The notes: generated from the letters alone by a model not told the origin. Counted from the stretch's first letter, positions 45,312 through 57,420 are shown. The stretch is DNA of 64,000 nucleotides from Aegilops tauschii subsp. strangulata (GCF_002575655.3 NC_053036.3:162478627-162542626); one strand, 5' to 3'. Translations and numbers: made by a program.

Positions 45312-46023
45312 AGGTCTGCTTACCAAACACATGGTCCCCTTCATCATCCATGCATGCGTCCCGACACATCTATCACGCACATGCACACACAGAAACACAT
45401 CCCCACTCTTATTGATAATATTGCAGTTGTACCTTCAGATTGTCTAGTAGGCCTCACCCATCCAGCACTCTACGCCTCTCCCTCCCTCCCTCCCTCTCTC
45501 CTCTCTCTCTCTCTCTCTGTCCCAACCTATTTCCCGTCCTTCACTTATGTATGGATGTCGACCGATCTTCCTCAAGACATAGCTGAGTCTCTCCTTCTCA
45601 ACACATATACGAGTCGATCTACCTCTCTAGTTAGGTCTCTGCCTCCCCCTCCCCCCCACACCGATACATTGAGCGCTCTAGTTATGTCTCCCTGCCACAC
45701 ACAAACTTGCCCGGTGCCCTCTGATGTTCTAGTAGGTCAGTCGCCCTATATCTTTGACTTGCACACACACAATTTCGATGGCTCTCTTCATCGATCTCGC
45801 ACCCACCCACTTGATCCTCTCTTCGACTCTATCGATATCTATGACCCCTCCCTCTCTTCTCGTGGATCGCCCTCTCTATATATGATATAGATAGGCCTCC
45901 ATTTCACACACATTGCATGTGTCAAATTTTTGTTTGTGATATCATCCACACACATTCCCACAAATACATTCATGAAATCACACCCTCCCCCCAACAATAA
46001 ACACTCACGAATGCACACGCCAT
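45312..46023. other. Pyrimidine-rich non-coding DNA
   Basis: It continues 38000-38573 once the insertion is removed. It includes a CCCTCC/CTCTCT simple repeat (45477-45521) and CACACA runs. It opens a 214-codon frame that I regard as compositional. Confidence 0.6.
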
Positions 46024-47553
46024 TGATACGTCTCCGTCGTATCTATAATTTTTGATTGTTCCATGCCAATATTCTACAACTTCCATACTTTTTGGCAACT
46101 TTTTATACTATTTTTGGGACTAACATATTGATCCAGTGCCCAGTGCCAGTTCCTGTTTTTGTTGCATGTTTTATGTTTCGCAGAAACCCCATATCAAACG
46201 GAGTCCAAACGGGATAAAAACGGACGGAGAATTATTTTGGAATATTTGTGATTTTTGGGAAGTAAAATCAACGCGAGACGGTGCCCGAGGTGGCCACGAG
46301 GGTGGGGCCCACGCCCACTCCAAGCAGGCGCGCCCCAGACCCTCGTGGGGCACCCGTAAGACGGTTGATGCTCTACTTTGGCCGCAAGAAAGCTAATTTT
46401 TGGAAAAAGATCTGGGCGAAGGTTTCAATCCAATCGGAGTTACGCATCTCCATATATACACGAAACGGTGAAAGGGCAGCGGACGAGAACGCAGAAACAG
46501 AAAGAGACAGAGAGACAGATCCAATCTCGGAGGGGCTCTCGCCCCTCCCACGCCATGGAGGCCAAGGACCAGAGGGGAAACCCTTCTCCCATCTAGGGAG
46601 GAGGTCAAGGAAGAAGAAGACGAAGGGGCCCCCTCTCCCCTTCCCTTCTGGTGGCGCCGGAACGCTGCCGTGGCCATCATCATCACCGCAATCTTCACCA
46701 ACAACTTCACCGCCATCATCACCAACTCTTCCCCCCTCTATGCAGCGGTGTAACCTATCTCTTACCCGTTGTAATCTCTACTTAAACATGGTGCTCAATG
46801 CTATATATTATTTCCCAATGATGTATGGCTATCCTATGATGTTTGAGTAGATCCGTTTTGTCCTATGGGTTATTTGATGATCAAGATTGGTTTGAGTTGC
46901 ATGTTTTATTATTGGTGCTGTCCTATGGTGCTCTCCGTGTCGCGCAAGCGTGAGGGATCCCCGCTGTAGGGTGTTGCAATACGTTCATGCTTCGCTTATA
47001 GTGGGTTGCGTGAGTGACTGAAATACAAACCCGAGTAAGTAGGTTGTTTGCGTATGGGATAAAGGGGACTTGATACTTTAATGCTATGGTTGGGTTTTAC
47101 CTTAATGATCTTTAGTAGTTGCGGATGCTTGCTAGAGTTCCAATCATAAGTGCATATGATCCAAGTAGAGAAAGTATGTTAGCTTATGCCTCTCCCTCAA
47201 ATAAAATTGCAATAATGATAACCGGTCTAGTTATAGATTTCCTAGGGACAAATAACTTTCTCGTAACAAAAAGCTCTCTACTAAAACTAATTTAATTGTG
47301 TCTTTATCTAAACAGCCCCTACTTTTTATTTGCGTGCTCTTTATCTTCTTGCAAACCTATCCAACAACATCTACAAAGTACTTCTAGTTTCATACTTGTT
47401 CTAGGTAAAGCGAACGTTAAGCGTGCGTAGAGTTGTATCGGTGGTCGATAGAACTTGAGGGAATATTTGTTCTACCTTTAGCTCCTCGTTGGGTTCGACA
47501 CTCTTACTTATCGAAAGAGGCTACAATTGATCCCCTATACTTGTGGGATATCA
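46024..47553 (+). mobile_element. Solo LTR (Gypsy type), target duplication GCCAT
   Basis: The unit is 1530 bases, begins TGATACGTCTCCGTCGTATC and ends ATACTTGTGGGATATCA. GCCAT lies at 46019-46023 and 47554-47558. The middle carries the low-complexity GAGGAAGAAG and CATCATCACC stretch usual for this LTR group. No internal region is left. Confidence 0.93.
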
Positions 47554-47599
47554 GCCATCTGTCTAGGTTTGTATCTCTCTCACACACACACGTAGGTTG

Positions 47600-47775
47600 G
47601 GGACGTGCACGAAGAGAAGAGGTGCACGCACGACACACGTACTCCCGTCTCATTCCCAACCACACCCGCGCGGGTACACGGTGGAGCTCATTTATGTATG
47701 AAAAGGCATCCCACATGGTAATTTGACACGTGTACTGATTTTCACTTGATGGAGGATCGTGTACCATGGGTGAAC
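47600..47775. repeat. Duplicated block, copy 1
   Basis: GAAGAGAAGAGGTGCACGCA, then CACGGTGGAGCTCATTT, CCCACATGGTAATTTGACAC and GATGGAGG recur in the same order at 49038-49215. Confidence 0.75.
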
Positions 47776-48111
47776 AAACAAATTGCGACTTGACCCGTTA
47801 TACTAAAAAATAGGCAAACCATGTGGGGCCTAGCTTAGAGGCAAGGCTCTATACACTGGAGATGCTCTGTACGTATTACTTTTCATGTGTCCCGTCAACT
47901 CACAGAACAAGGAGAAGCTTGCTTAGTACGCCGTCTCCCCCGCCCACGGGCGCGACGGCTCGCAGGACGAGGTGAAGCTTGCTTACTACGCCTTACGCCC
48001 GCTCCCTCGCCCACGCGCGCGGTGGATCGCAGGACGAGGAGAAAATTTACTACTCCCTTCATTTACTCCTCCTCCCTACCTTGGTTAGAGAGATTATCAT
48101 ATTGTTTGAAA

Positions 48112-48235
48112 TATTTCTTTTAGTAGATTTCAATATGAACTACAAGTACATACTCCAAACACTGATGTATATAGACGAATTTTAGAGTGTAGATTCACTC
48201 ATTTTGCTCCGTATGTAGTCCATATTGAAACAGAC
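48112..48235. mobile_element. Stowaway (Thalos-like) MITE remnant
   Basis: AGATTTCAATATGAACTAC and CGTATGTAGTCCATATTGAA form long inverted arms around GATGTATATAGACGAATTTT and AGAGTGTAGATTCACTCATT. This matches my memory of the Triticeae Stowaway MITE Thalos. The outer CTCCCTCCG termini and the TA duplication are degraded. Confidence 0.65.
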
Positions 48236-49037
48236 GTAATAGTACGCACTCTCCCTCGCCCTCGACCCTTGCCCACATGGTGCACGTGCAGCAATTCATT
48301 CGGTCTCAGATAGCCAGAACGATATATACTGCAGTACCATTATTGCTCGACTTCCCGCAAAGGCGAAGATCCAAGCGCAAGGTTAATATTTTGGATATGC
48401 CAAGCGCAAGGTTTATAGGAGAACGGGTAGTAGTAGTACTAGTAGTACGTACCAGTGGTATGTACTGTATGAGGAAGAAGGCAACAAGATGTATGTTTTG
48501 CGTGACAGTCTCTTCTTACAGGACGTGCTAGACCTAGTGGACCTCATTGTTGCAATGGGAGTACTCACTATTATAGATGGCACGATTCAGAGTGGTGGGC
48601 AGCGGGCATAATTCGGAGCTGCTTAGTCTTAAACCCCATGAAGAAGTCCCATCGAAAGGAATAGCCATCCTCTACACGTGCTCCTATGTAAAATGAGTAA
48701 ATGAGACAAAAAGAGAAAGAGACAATGTAAAAAATAAATCACCAGCCTTAGGTCCAGCCCTATTGTATCAATGAATGATATTTCTACACCGTGATTAACA
48801 TGGCCAATATTATTAACCATGCTATGGAGGTAGAAGCGTATTTTTATTTATTTGCGGAGGTAGCAGCGGATGGATATTCAACGAGGAGTGAAATGATGGC
48901 TGCTTCCTCGGTCAAACATAGAGAAAGGTGGGCCTCATGATTTGACGGCTTATTAGTCATTATTACTGCATATACTCTTTTCCCGTATATAATAACTGCG
49001 TGGTACAGTAGTGGGATATACTTTTAATAACCATGCT

Positions 49038-49215
49038 CGAAGAGAAGAGGTCCACGCACCCACGCATGTAGTACTAGTAGCACTCTTTGCGTCTTTTGCG
49101 TCTTCCCCAACCACACACGTGACACGGTGGAGCTCATTTTTGTAAGATGATGCAGCCCACATGATAATTTGACACGTCTAGTAGTAGTTACTCACTTATA
49201 AATAATGGAGGGCCG
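49038..49215. repeat. Duplicated block, copy 2
   Basis: Diverged copy of 47600-47775, about 1.43 kb away in the same orientation. Confidence 0.75.
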
Positions 49216-49280
49216 GGAACCACGCATGAACGGTGCCGCGTCATTTATAAATAAAGTTTTTTCTTCAGTGGCACGTACGC

Positions 49281-49289
49281 AATATAAAT
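49281..49289 (+). promoter_or_regulatory. Possible TATA box of an interrupted host gene
   Basis: ATATAAATA lies 312 bases before the Tat insertion. It is followed by an A-rich leader, and no intact ORF was recognised downstream. Confidence 0.25.
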
Positions 49290-49601
49290 AGGTTCATATG
49301 GAGAGAAAAGGAAACAGCTCCACTATATACATAGCCAGGACGAGCCTACACGGTTGCTTGCTGGGGTTGCTCTCTTCACACTCTCTCGCCCAAAATGACT
49401 GTGGCCACATCTCTAACATCCGGGCGCATCACGTCCGCCGGGGGAAGGGGTGGATGCTTTGTGTAGATGCGGTCGCCGTCGCCGACGGCGAAAATGCCAT
49501 TGTCGGCACGTCCCGATAAAGGGTCCCTGCCATTCTCTCTCACAAAGCCGGTGAGGTTGCATTCGTCCCTTGCTCACTGCCGCGATGTGGGCAGTTGCTG
49601 C

Positions 49602-50690
49602 TGTCGGGGATATCGAGCGACATATGCCAGGGGGTGGCTTATCATGGATGGGGACAAGAGTACGTCGCCGGGCTCTAGAAGCAGGAGTGAGCGTGACCTC
49701 GAACGCCTATGAGGTTTACCCAGGTTCGGGGCTATCCATGGAGATAACACCCCTAGTCCTGCTCTGCGGGGTCTCCGCATGATGACTGTCATCAATAGAG
49801 TAGCTACAAGATTGCTCCTTGAGCTGTTTTGGCAAGAGGAGGAAGAAGGGCAAGGCTAGCTCTATCTTCTCCTTCTATGGGTGTGTGTATGATAGCAAGG
49901 GTTCTGAACCCTTTGGATGGCTGAGCCTGGGGGGTTTATATAGGCCTACCACCAGCGGTACAATGGTAATCCGGCCGGGTGTAGGGCCTGGACGTCAGTG
50001 TCTTTGGGCGTCGGCTTCTCCGCCAGCTGCTGGGGCCCACCACTTGGTGGGTCCCGCCGACTACCGTGATACTGTAGCCTCGCCCCTGATGACGGAGGCT
50101 TTATCGGGGGGCGCATGGCTATAGTCCCGCCGCCTGGCGTGCGCTCACTATAGCCACACCCCGTCTCATCAGATTAATGGTGCGCAGACTCCGAGGGGAA
50201 GGAGGGCCACCTGCTAGGAGTCAGCCCGCCCTCGATGCTGCCTGCTTGGGATTTGCCCCCTTCTGATGGCTCGCGGATAGGTAGGGCCCGCCGTGTGCGT
50301 GCCGTACCGACCAGCCGTGATGGGAGCATGGCTCCCTCTAACGTAGATGATTTCATGGGTTGCGTGGCTACAGTGCCACACCGGGCAAGAGGTGTCCGCT
50401 TGGTACACCCGCACTATGGCCACGTTCCGCCCTGGATTCGGGGGTGGTAGGTTGCACTGTAGCCTTGCCATGTCTCGTCATGGTTAAGTGGGTGCAAACT
50501 TTGAGGGGATGAGGGGCCGCCTGCTAGGAGTCGGCCCCCTCGTGGATGCCTTCTGAGAGCCCGCCGCCCTCTGGCAGCCGGCCTAAAGGGTCGGCCTTTC
50601 GTCCGGGAGGTGTGAGGGGCGCAGCTAGCCCCGATGTCTTGAAATGCCATGGGGTGCCGGTGAGGCTACCTGTGGTCAATTACTCCAACA
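49602..50690 (-). mobile_element. 3' LTR of the Tat element
   Basis: The left edge TGTCGGGGATATC is firm by comparison with 63735. The right edge (TGTTGGAGTAATTG on the minus strand, ~50690) is my estimate from the TGT...ACA ends. The first 265 bases match the other LTR closely. Confidence 0.65.
49935..49942 (-). promoter_or_regulatory. TATA box of the Tat LTR
   Basis: The minus strand reads GGCCTATATAAACCCC, placing the genomic RNA start near 49905 in this LTR. Confidence 0.6.
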
Positions 50691-51163
50691 GTAGTCCTCG
50701 AAGCTGGTGGGGCACCACGGCTGAAATCAAGGAGCCTCAGCAGCTTCCTACTCCGAGTGATCTAGTAACCTTGCTTCGTTTGTCTTCTGGAGACGCCGAA
50801 CGTTAGGAGCCGGCCAAGGAGCGGCCAGCAGACTGGTGAATTCAAAAAGTCGGGGTAGAGGCCGGGTGGTGCGCCAGCCGGGTGACAGGCTTGCTGGCCG
50901 TTGCTCGTTTGCCACGCGGCGCTAGCAGACCAGTCCGGCTTGCCAGCCCACGTGCGCGACAGGACGTCGCCACAGGCCCGGGCCCGCTACTACGTGGCAT
51001 CGGCACGCGCGCGGATCTGCTGTGGCCAAGGCGAACGGTTGCGCTTTCGGGCGCTTTAATTACACGCTGTTATGGCGCGAAAGGTGCGGGGTCGTGGGGG
51101 AAGTGGGCGCAGTTAATCCCACGCCCCCCATGTCTTGCCTCCTCGGCTTCGCTGCCGCGGGCC
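50691..51163. other. Non-coding DNA between 3' LTR and antisense gene
   Basis: It is GC-rich with scattered CCAGCCGG/GCCGGCC words. It presumably holds the polypurine tract (minus strand) and the promoter of the + strand gene. Confidence 0.5.
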
Positions 51164-51171
51164 TATAAATA
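51164..51171 (+). promoter_or_regulatory. TATA box of the antisense gene
   Basis: TATAAATA in GGGCCTATAAATAGGGGGAG, 193 bases before the chosen ATG. It argues against the in-frame ATG at 51135, which lies upstream of it. Confidence 0.65.
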
Positions 51172-51356
51172 GGGGGAGGAGGGCGCGGCAGAACACACGC
51201 GCGCTCCCCCCGCTCTCCATCTTCTTTCTCCCTCTGCCCTCTGCTCTCTTGCTGCCGCCGGAAGGCCGCTGCCGCCCGCCATCACAAGACTTCTCCAAAC
51301 TGCCGCGGCCTCGTCCTCGCGCCACCGCTCCGCGCCGCCGACGAGCAACCACGACT

Positions 51357-54300
51357 ATGGCGCGTGGCGGTCGCTTAGGCGACTGGGACGGCTGCAACGT
51401 CCATGACGAGCATCTTGAGTTCCTCCGCCAGACGCAGCGGCTTCCCCGCGCATCGCATGTGAAGGTGTGTGTTCCTCCCGAGAGGGAGATCTTGTCGGCG
51501 CTGGCGGACGGCGGGCGCGTCATCTTCCGATCGCACTTCCTCCGCGGCTTCGGCCTGCCGGCGAGCGGCTTCCTCCACTCCTTCCTCGACTTCTACAGAG
51601 TCCAGCCCCACCATCTCACGCCGAACACGGTGGTGCTGCTCTCCGCCTACATCACCCTCTGCGATGGGTATCTTGGCGTGCTGCCCTCGCTCGAGCTGTG
51701 GGGGGAGCTTTTCTACGTCAAGCTCGGCACCGCCGCCAAGGACGACGCGACTCAGTGCGGGGCCTGCGTCACGGTGTGGCGCACGGGCTCCGGGGTCCGC
51801 TTCCCGGCCCTCGCCCTGCTGCAGTCGGCCAAACTGTGGCAAAAATTGTACTTCTACGTCGAGAACATCCACGCGACGCGGGACTACGTCAACCTGCCGG
51901 CTTATGCAGCCGACCCGCCTGCTGAGCCCCGCACCAACTGGAAGTTCCGGCTGAAGAATCTGTCGGCCGCCGCCTTCACCGCTCTTACCCGGCCCGAGGA
52001 GATGACGGAGTCGGAGGGCCTCAGGGCCTCGGATCTGCTGGCCACCTTCGTGGAGCGCCGGGTGCTGCCTCTTCAAGCCCGGCCCCACCTGATCAGCAAC
52101 ATGAGTGGGCTCCGGGACCCGTGCCGGATGTCCACCAAAGCGCTGTCGGACGTGGAGGTGGTCCGGTTGGTCAACTTCTTCTCCGGCTGCAAGCTCGATG
52201 AGAACTGGCGGTTCGGCAAGGAGTCGTACAGCCGCGCTAACCCGCCGCCTGCGGTAAGTTTCTGACTCTCTTTTCTTTGCTTGTCCTGATTTCTTCTTGC
52301 TGCCTGACCAGCCGGCCGTGATGCAGCGCTTCCCGGGCCAGATGGCAACTGGCGCGTCGGCCCCAGGCCATCAGTACCTGGCGGACCACGCGGAGAGCAA
52401 CGTGGACGTCCCCGAGCTGGTGGCGGCCGCCATGGAGGAGGATGACACTACAGGAGGTGGCAGTGAGGGAGCGGGCGGCTCCACAGGAGGCGGCCTTGGG
52501 GACTGGCCGGACGACGATGAGGAGGACGACGAGCCGCACTGCACCCTTGGTGCCGATGGAACAGGTGCCGGCTCTTCGACGACGCCGGCTGGTGCACCCG
52601 GCACGTCGACGCGTCGGGCCGACGCCGGGTTGGTCAGCAGTCGGCCCAAGAAGGCCAAGGCCTCAGTCGCCGTGACCAAACGGCAAGAGGCCGCGAAGGC
52701 GGCCATTGTCCGGAAGGGCCCGAAGCAGCACCCGTTGGTGTCCGCGTAAGTGCTTTTGTTGTTTTGTCTTGCGTTTGCTTCTCTTTCTTCACAATCTTCT
52801 TCTTAGCTTTTCTTGCCTCGTTGAGTAGGGCCCCGCTTTCTCTCTCGCGGGCCCCGTCTGCTTTAGTGATTGGGGCAGCAGACGGCCCCGAAGTTTCCTG
52901 CCACGTGGACCCGCTCACCGCCCTCCGGGAGGCGAAGAAGAAGAATGCGTTGGAGGCGCAGCAAGAGCGGGATGTCGTGGCCCGAGCGAAGGCAGAGGAG
53001 GCCGACGCAACACGGGTGAAGGCCGACGAGGCGGCCAAGGCGCAAGCCGACATGGCGGCCAAGGAGCAGGCGGACACAGCCGCCAAGGCGCGGGAGGAGG
53101 ACGCGTCCTACGGCAAGGCTCCGGAGGACATCGCCCGCAGCACACGGAGCCGCCGATGCTGGAGGGCCAGGCGCCGACTGGAGGGGCTGGTGTCGACCAG
53201 CCGGCCCTAGAGAGGGGAGGGTCAGACCCCGTCGTCTCAGAGACAGAGGTGCTTCCGCGTGCACTGACTGCCGGCGCGCAGGGCAGTCGGCCTGAAGCAC
53301 CGCTGGTGCCGCCATCTGGCTTCGAGTTGGTGGTGGGCCCGATTCCCACGATCCATGTTCCCGCGCGGCAGCGCCCGGTGAAGGCGGTCTCGACGCCAAG
53401 GCCGATGGAGGTCGGGGCTGCGAGCTCGTCGGCACCCGACGCCGAGGCCACCTGCGCCCCTTCGCCGGACTGGGCATCCGGGGCTGGCTCGGGTGTCCTT
53501 AACGTGGCGGTGCAGGACATCCTGGCCCAGTTCAGCACCCATTGTGCCACCCTCCTGCAGTCCAGGAAGGAGCTTTTGAGGATGCAGGCATTCGTCCGGG
53601 TACGCTCTCTGCTTCTTGTTTTTTAATTCTTGTGATCATGCTGGGCAGGCGGCTCGGAACTTCAAGGCGAGCTTCGAGTGCTGACTTTTTTTTTCTTCTG
53701 TTGTCTTTGTTGCAGGACTACCACAACCTCCGCGCGGCCGCCTACCACTCCCAGTTCCAGGACCTGACCAAGCGGACCGCTGATCTGACACAGAGCCAGA
53801 GTAAGCACTTCATGTTCCTTTCCGCGGTGGCGCGTCAGCGGACCCGCTGGGTGTAGCCCCCGAGATTCGGGTCGACTGCTGAGCAATCGGGTCGGATCTT
53901 CCGGCAACTACTTGTTTTTGGTCGACGCTGACATTTTCTCTTTCTTGTCATGGCAGAGGCCGCTGCTGACCTGCGGAAGCGCCTGGGTGAGGTCGAGTCC
54001 GAGCTCCACATCAAGGAGTAGGAGCGCAGCCAGGCCGCCCAGGAGCGCGACCGACTGGCGGAGGAGCTGGAGGACCAGGCGGTGAAGCACCAGGTGGAGG
54101 TCCAGAAGCTGAAGGAGACTGAAACACTCCTCAAGGCCGAGTACGAGACTCAGCGCTCGACTTGGGCCGAGAGGGAGAAATTTCTGTCTGACGGCTACGG
54201 CAAGATCGAGGACATGATCGACGGTAAGTTGCGTCTTCTTTTGTATAGCCGTCGACTGCTACAAGGGTCGGCTTCTGGCTCTAAACTTTTTTTATCTTCT

Positions 54301-55104
54301 TCTTGCGCAGAATTCTTTCCCGGTCATTCCATCGTCGTGAGTCAGGCCATCGAGGTGCGGCGCGACCAGTGGAGGAGGGCAGGCTTAGACATTCCGCCGA
54401 ATGCACCTCGTAATCTTGGCGAGCAGCTCCTGGCCGTCAAGACGCGCCTGCAGCTAGCTCATCGCATACTCTGCCGCCTGCAGCGCGGCGGGTCTCAGGT
54501 GCTGGCCGCTCTCTAGCCAGATGCTAAGGCTCCGCGCACCCCCAGTCGGACTGCCGACTGGATGGAGGCAGCAGTCGGGCGCTTGGAGGCCTGGAAGGGT
54601 GCCGCGGCTCGGGCGGGCACTCGGACGGCCTTGGAATTTGCCAAGGCATGGTACCCGGATCTGAGGCTAGCGCAGCTGGCCAGCTTCTGGCAGGAGACTG
54701 GACCAGAGCTGGAGGCGGTGAGCCGCGAGCTCACCCGTCGTGCGGCGGCAATCGCCGAGTACGCCTACACCTCCGTCTTCATCCCAGAGCTGGATGACAA
54801 CGGTGCTGAGGTGCCGCCCAACTGGTTCGGGCTGGACCTGGAGGTGAGGGAGGACTCGGCGGAGGAGATCGCCTCCAGCGACGAGGGCGAGGAAGACGAG
54901 GACGAGGACGGCAAAGACATCGCACCGGACGACGGAGCCAGTAGCCGGCCTCAGCCTGATCAGGCCTCGACCTGCGAGCCGCGGGATGCCGCACCGACTA
55001 CTGTCGGTCCCGACCAAGCCGAGACCCACCAGTCGGCTGCTCCACCACCCGGTGCCTCTGCCTCCACCGACCCGCCCGATCCGCCTGCAGCGCCTCTGGC
55101 TTAG
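51357..55104 (+). pseudogene. Six-exon antisense gene of the Tat element (PF04195-like protein)
   Basis: Exons: 51357-52253, 52312-52745, 52829-53599, 53716-53800, 53957-54223, 54311-55104. All introns have GT donors (GTAAGT, GTAAGT, GTACGC, GTAAGC, GTAAGT) and pyrimidine-rich AG acceptors, and exon phases agree. About 1080 codons. Exon 1 (299 codons) carries the 'putative gypsy type transposon' domain: FLRGFGLPASGFLHSFLDFY, LLSAYITLCDGYLGVLPSLE. Exon 2 is acidic, then basic (SRPKKAKASVAVTKRQ), a possible nuclear signal. Exon 3 is an Ala/Lys/Glu coiled coil then Pro-rich; exons 4-5 are coiled coil. Exon 6 has a conserved-looking region (DWMEAAVGRLEAWKG, FAKAWYPDLRLAQLASFW) and an acidic tail. 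Damage: a one-base frameshift near 53120-53155 and TAG stops at 54019 and 54514. The start follows a TATA box. It is opposite to gag-pol. Function unknown. Confidence 0.85.
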
Positions 55105-55358
55105 GCGGCCGTTTATCTTTCATGTTTTTTCCCGTTCTTGTAATCTTTTGAACAAACAAATTAAATTCGCACAGTTCCACCCACTGGGGGTGTAATTCAA
55201 ACTCTGTTGAATGCTGGCCATGAGCCTTTTTCTATGTACATAAGTTATTCTCGCACAAGTTTGTGCTCTTGCCGAATTCTAGCTTGATGTTGGTTTTTGT
55301 TCTTTTTGGCTTTTTCCTTTGCCGCCTTCCTTTGGTTGCCGCCCTGCTAGCCGGACAG
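55105..55358. other. 3' flank of the antisense gene
   Basis: Non-coding; AT-rich tail of the transcript likely ends here (AACAAACAAATTAAATTCGC). The following TAG-CCGGACAG is cut by the solo LTR. Confidence 0.5.
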
Positions 55359-56932
55359 TGCTACCTCTTGAGCACTGTGTTGATTTTCCCTTGCAGAGGA
55401 AAGGGTGATGCAGCAAAGTAGCGTAAGTATTTCCCTCAGTTTTTGAGAACCAAGGTATCAATCCAGTAGGAGGCCACACATGAGTCCCTCGCACCTACAC
55501 AAACAAATAAAATCCTCGCAACCGACGCAATAAAGGGGTTGTCAATCCCTTCACGGTCACTTACGAAAGTGAGATCTGATAGATATGATAAGATAATATT
55601 TTTGGTATTTTTATGATAAAGATGCAAAGTAAAGAAAGCAAAATAAACGGAAAAAGAAATAGCTTGTTGACGGGAGATTAATGAAATAGAAAATAGACCC
55701 GGGGGCCATAGGTTTCACTAGTGGCTTCTCTCGAGAGCATAAATATTACGGTGGGTAAACAAATTACTGTTGAGCAATTGACAGAACTGAGCATAGTTAT
55801 GAGAATATCTAGGTATGATCATGTATATAGGCATCACGTCCGTGACAAGTAGACCGACTCCTGTCTGCATCTACTACTATTTCTCCACACATCGACCGCT
55901 ATCCAGCATGCATCTAGAGTATTAAGTTCAAAAGAACAGAGCAACGCTTTAAGTAAGATGACATGATGTAGCGGGATAAACTCATGCAATATGATATAAA
56001 CCCCATCTTGTTATCCTCGATGGCAACAATACAATACGTGCCTTGCTGCCCCTACTGTCACTGGGAAAGTACACCGCAAGATTGAACCCAAAGCTAAGCA
56101 CTTCTCCCATTGCAAGAAAGATCAATCTAGTAGGCCAAACCAAACTGATAATTCAAAGAGACTTGCAAAGATAACCAATCATACATAAAAGAATTCAGAG
56201 AAGTTTCAAATATTGTTCATAGATAAACTTGATCATAAACCCACAATTCATCGGCCTCAACAAACACACCACAAAAGAAGATTACATCAAATAGATCTCC
56301 ACAAGAGAGGGGGAGAACATTGTATTGAGATCCAAAAAGAGAGAAGAAGCCACCTAGCTAATAACTATGGACCCGAAGGTTTGAGGTAAACTACTCACAC
56401 ATCATCGGAGAGGCTATGGTGTTGATGTAGAAGCCCTCCGTGATCGATGCCCCCTCCGGCGGAGCTCCGGAAAAGACCCCAAGATGGGATCTCACGGGTA
56501 CTGAAGGTTGGGGCGGTGGAATTAGGTTTTTGGCTCCGTATCTGGTAGTTTGGGGGTACGTAGGTATATATAGGAGGAAGAAGTACGTCGGTGGAGCAAC
56601 GTGGCCCCCACGAGGGTGGAGGGCGCGCATGGGGGGGTAGGCGCGCCCCCCTACCTCGTGCCTTCCTGGTAGTTTTCCTGACGTAGGGTCCAAGTCCTCT
56701 GGATCGCGTTCGTTCCAAAAATCACGTTCCCGAAGGTTTCATTCCGTTTGATATTCTTTTTCTGCGAAACTCTGAAATAGGCAAAAAAACAACAATTCTG
56801 GGCTGGGTCTCCGGTTAATAGGTTAGTCCCAAAAATAATATAAAAGTGTATAATAAAGCCCAATAATGTCCAAAATAGAATATAATATAGCATGGAACAA
56901 TAAAAAATTATAGATATGTTGGAGACGTATCA
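55359..56932 (-). mobile_element. Solo LTR nested in the Tat element, duplication GACAG
   Basis: Reverse-oriented LTR (1574 bases) of the same family as the 27149 and 38579 elements: left edge TGCTACCTCTTGAGC, right edge ...GGAGACGTATCA. GACAG lies at 55354-55358 and 56933-56937. It is younger than its Tat host. Confidence 0.95.
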
Positions 56933-56937
56933 GACAG

Positions 56938-57420
56938 CCGCTCTATGGTTTGTGGCTGGGTAAGGGACTTGGTTGTTTAGGATAGACAAGTACTTCGGCC
57001 GCCTAGAACGTAGCTTAGTCAAGCGAGAAGCCGGCCGGCCGGCTGCTCAGCACCCGGACGGGTGAGGCAAGGAGCCGTCTTGGCCTATGCTGATGTTTTT
57101 CCTTAGTCATTTTTTTGTGTGGACATCATTTCCTGCCTTTAGCTCTTGCCAGCCGGACAGTTGCTCTGCGAGCTGTGGCTTAAGGCAAGAGAGGGCTTAG
57201 ATGTTGGCACACTACTTGTCCGACTGCAGGTGGTATCAACATAGGACTAGGCGGCGAGCCCCCGGGCCGACTGGTCGGACCCGGTGCCGGGCGGAGGAAT
57301 GAAGTAACACATTCACAGGCATAATCTTATCATATAGATAAAAAGGGTAGCCCCCGAGTGCAACTCGAGGGACCCGTTGTCTTTGCATAATACAAAAGGT
57401 AGCGTGGTACATACATTGCG
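56938..57420. other. Non-coding spacer between antisense gene and pol
   Basis: GC-rich with CCGGCCGGCCGGC; no gene is seen. The integrase frame ends at 57421, about 130 bases past the AGTGCAACTCGAGGGACCCG motif. Confidence 0.5.

Larger units (their letters stand above)
47559..49601. other. Low-copy-looking non-coding DNA up to the Tat insertion
   Basis: No confident gene is seen. It contains a Stowaway remnant, a duplicated ~180-base block, ACGTAC-type and CACACG-rich promoter-like sequence, and a TATA-containing stretch (49280-49300) shortly before the Tat insertion point. This may be the 5' region of a host gene cut by the insertion. Confidence 0.45.

Noticed and set aside
45246..45890. 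214-codon + strand frame
   Set aside because: It crosses the LTR boundary and target duplication into CT-rich DNA; Ser/Pro/Leu/Thr composition follows the simple repeats.
46281..46850. 189-codon + strand frame
   Set aside because: It is inside the solo LTR and driven by purine-rich low complexity.
49298..49519. 73-codon frame with a hydrophobic stretch near a TATA box
   Set aside because: The hydrophobic part is not at the N-terminus and no family is recognised; kept only as a possible interrupted gene start.
51375..52088. 237-codon minus frame opposite exon 1 of the antisense gene, and similar frames at 52915-53550
   Set aside because: GC-rich mirror frames of the real exons; the + strand exons have splice sites, a TATA box and domain similarity.
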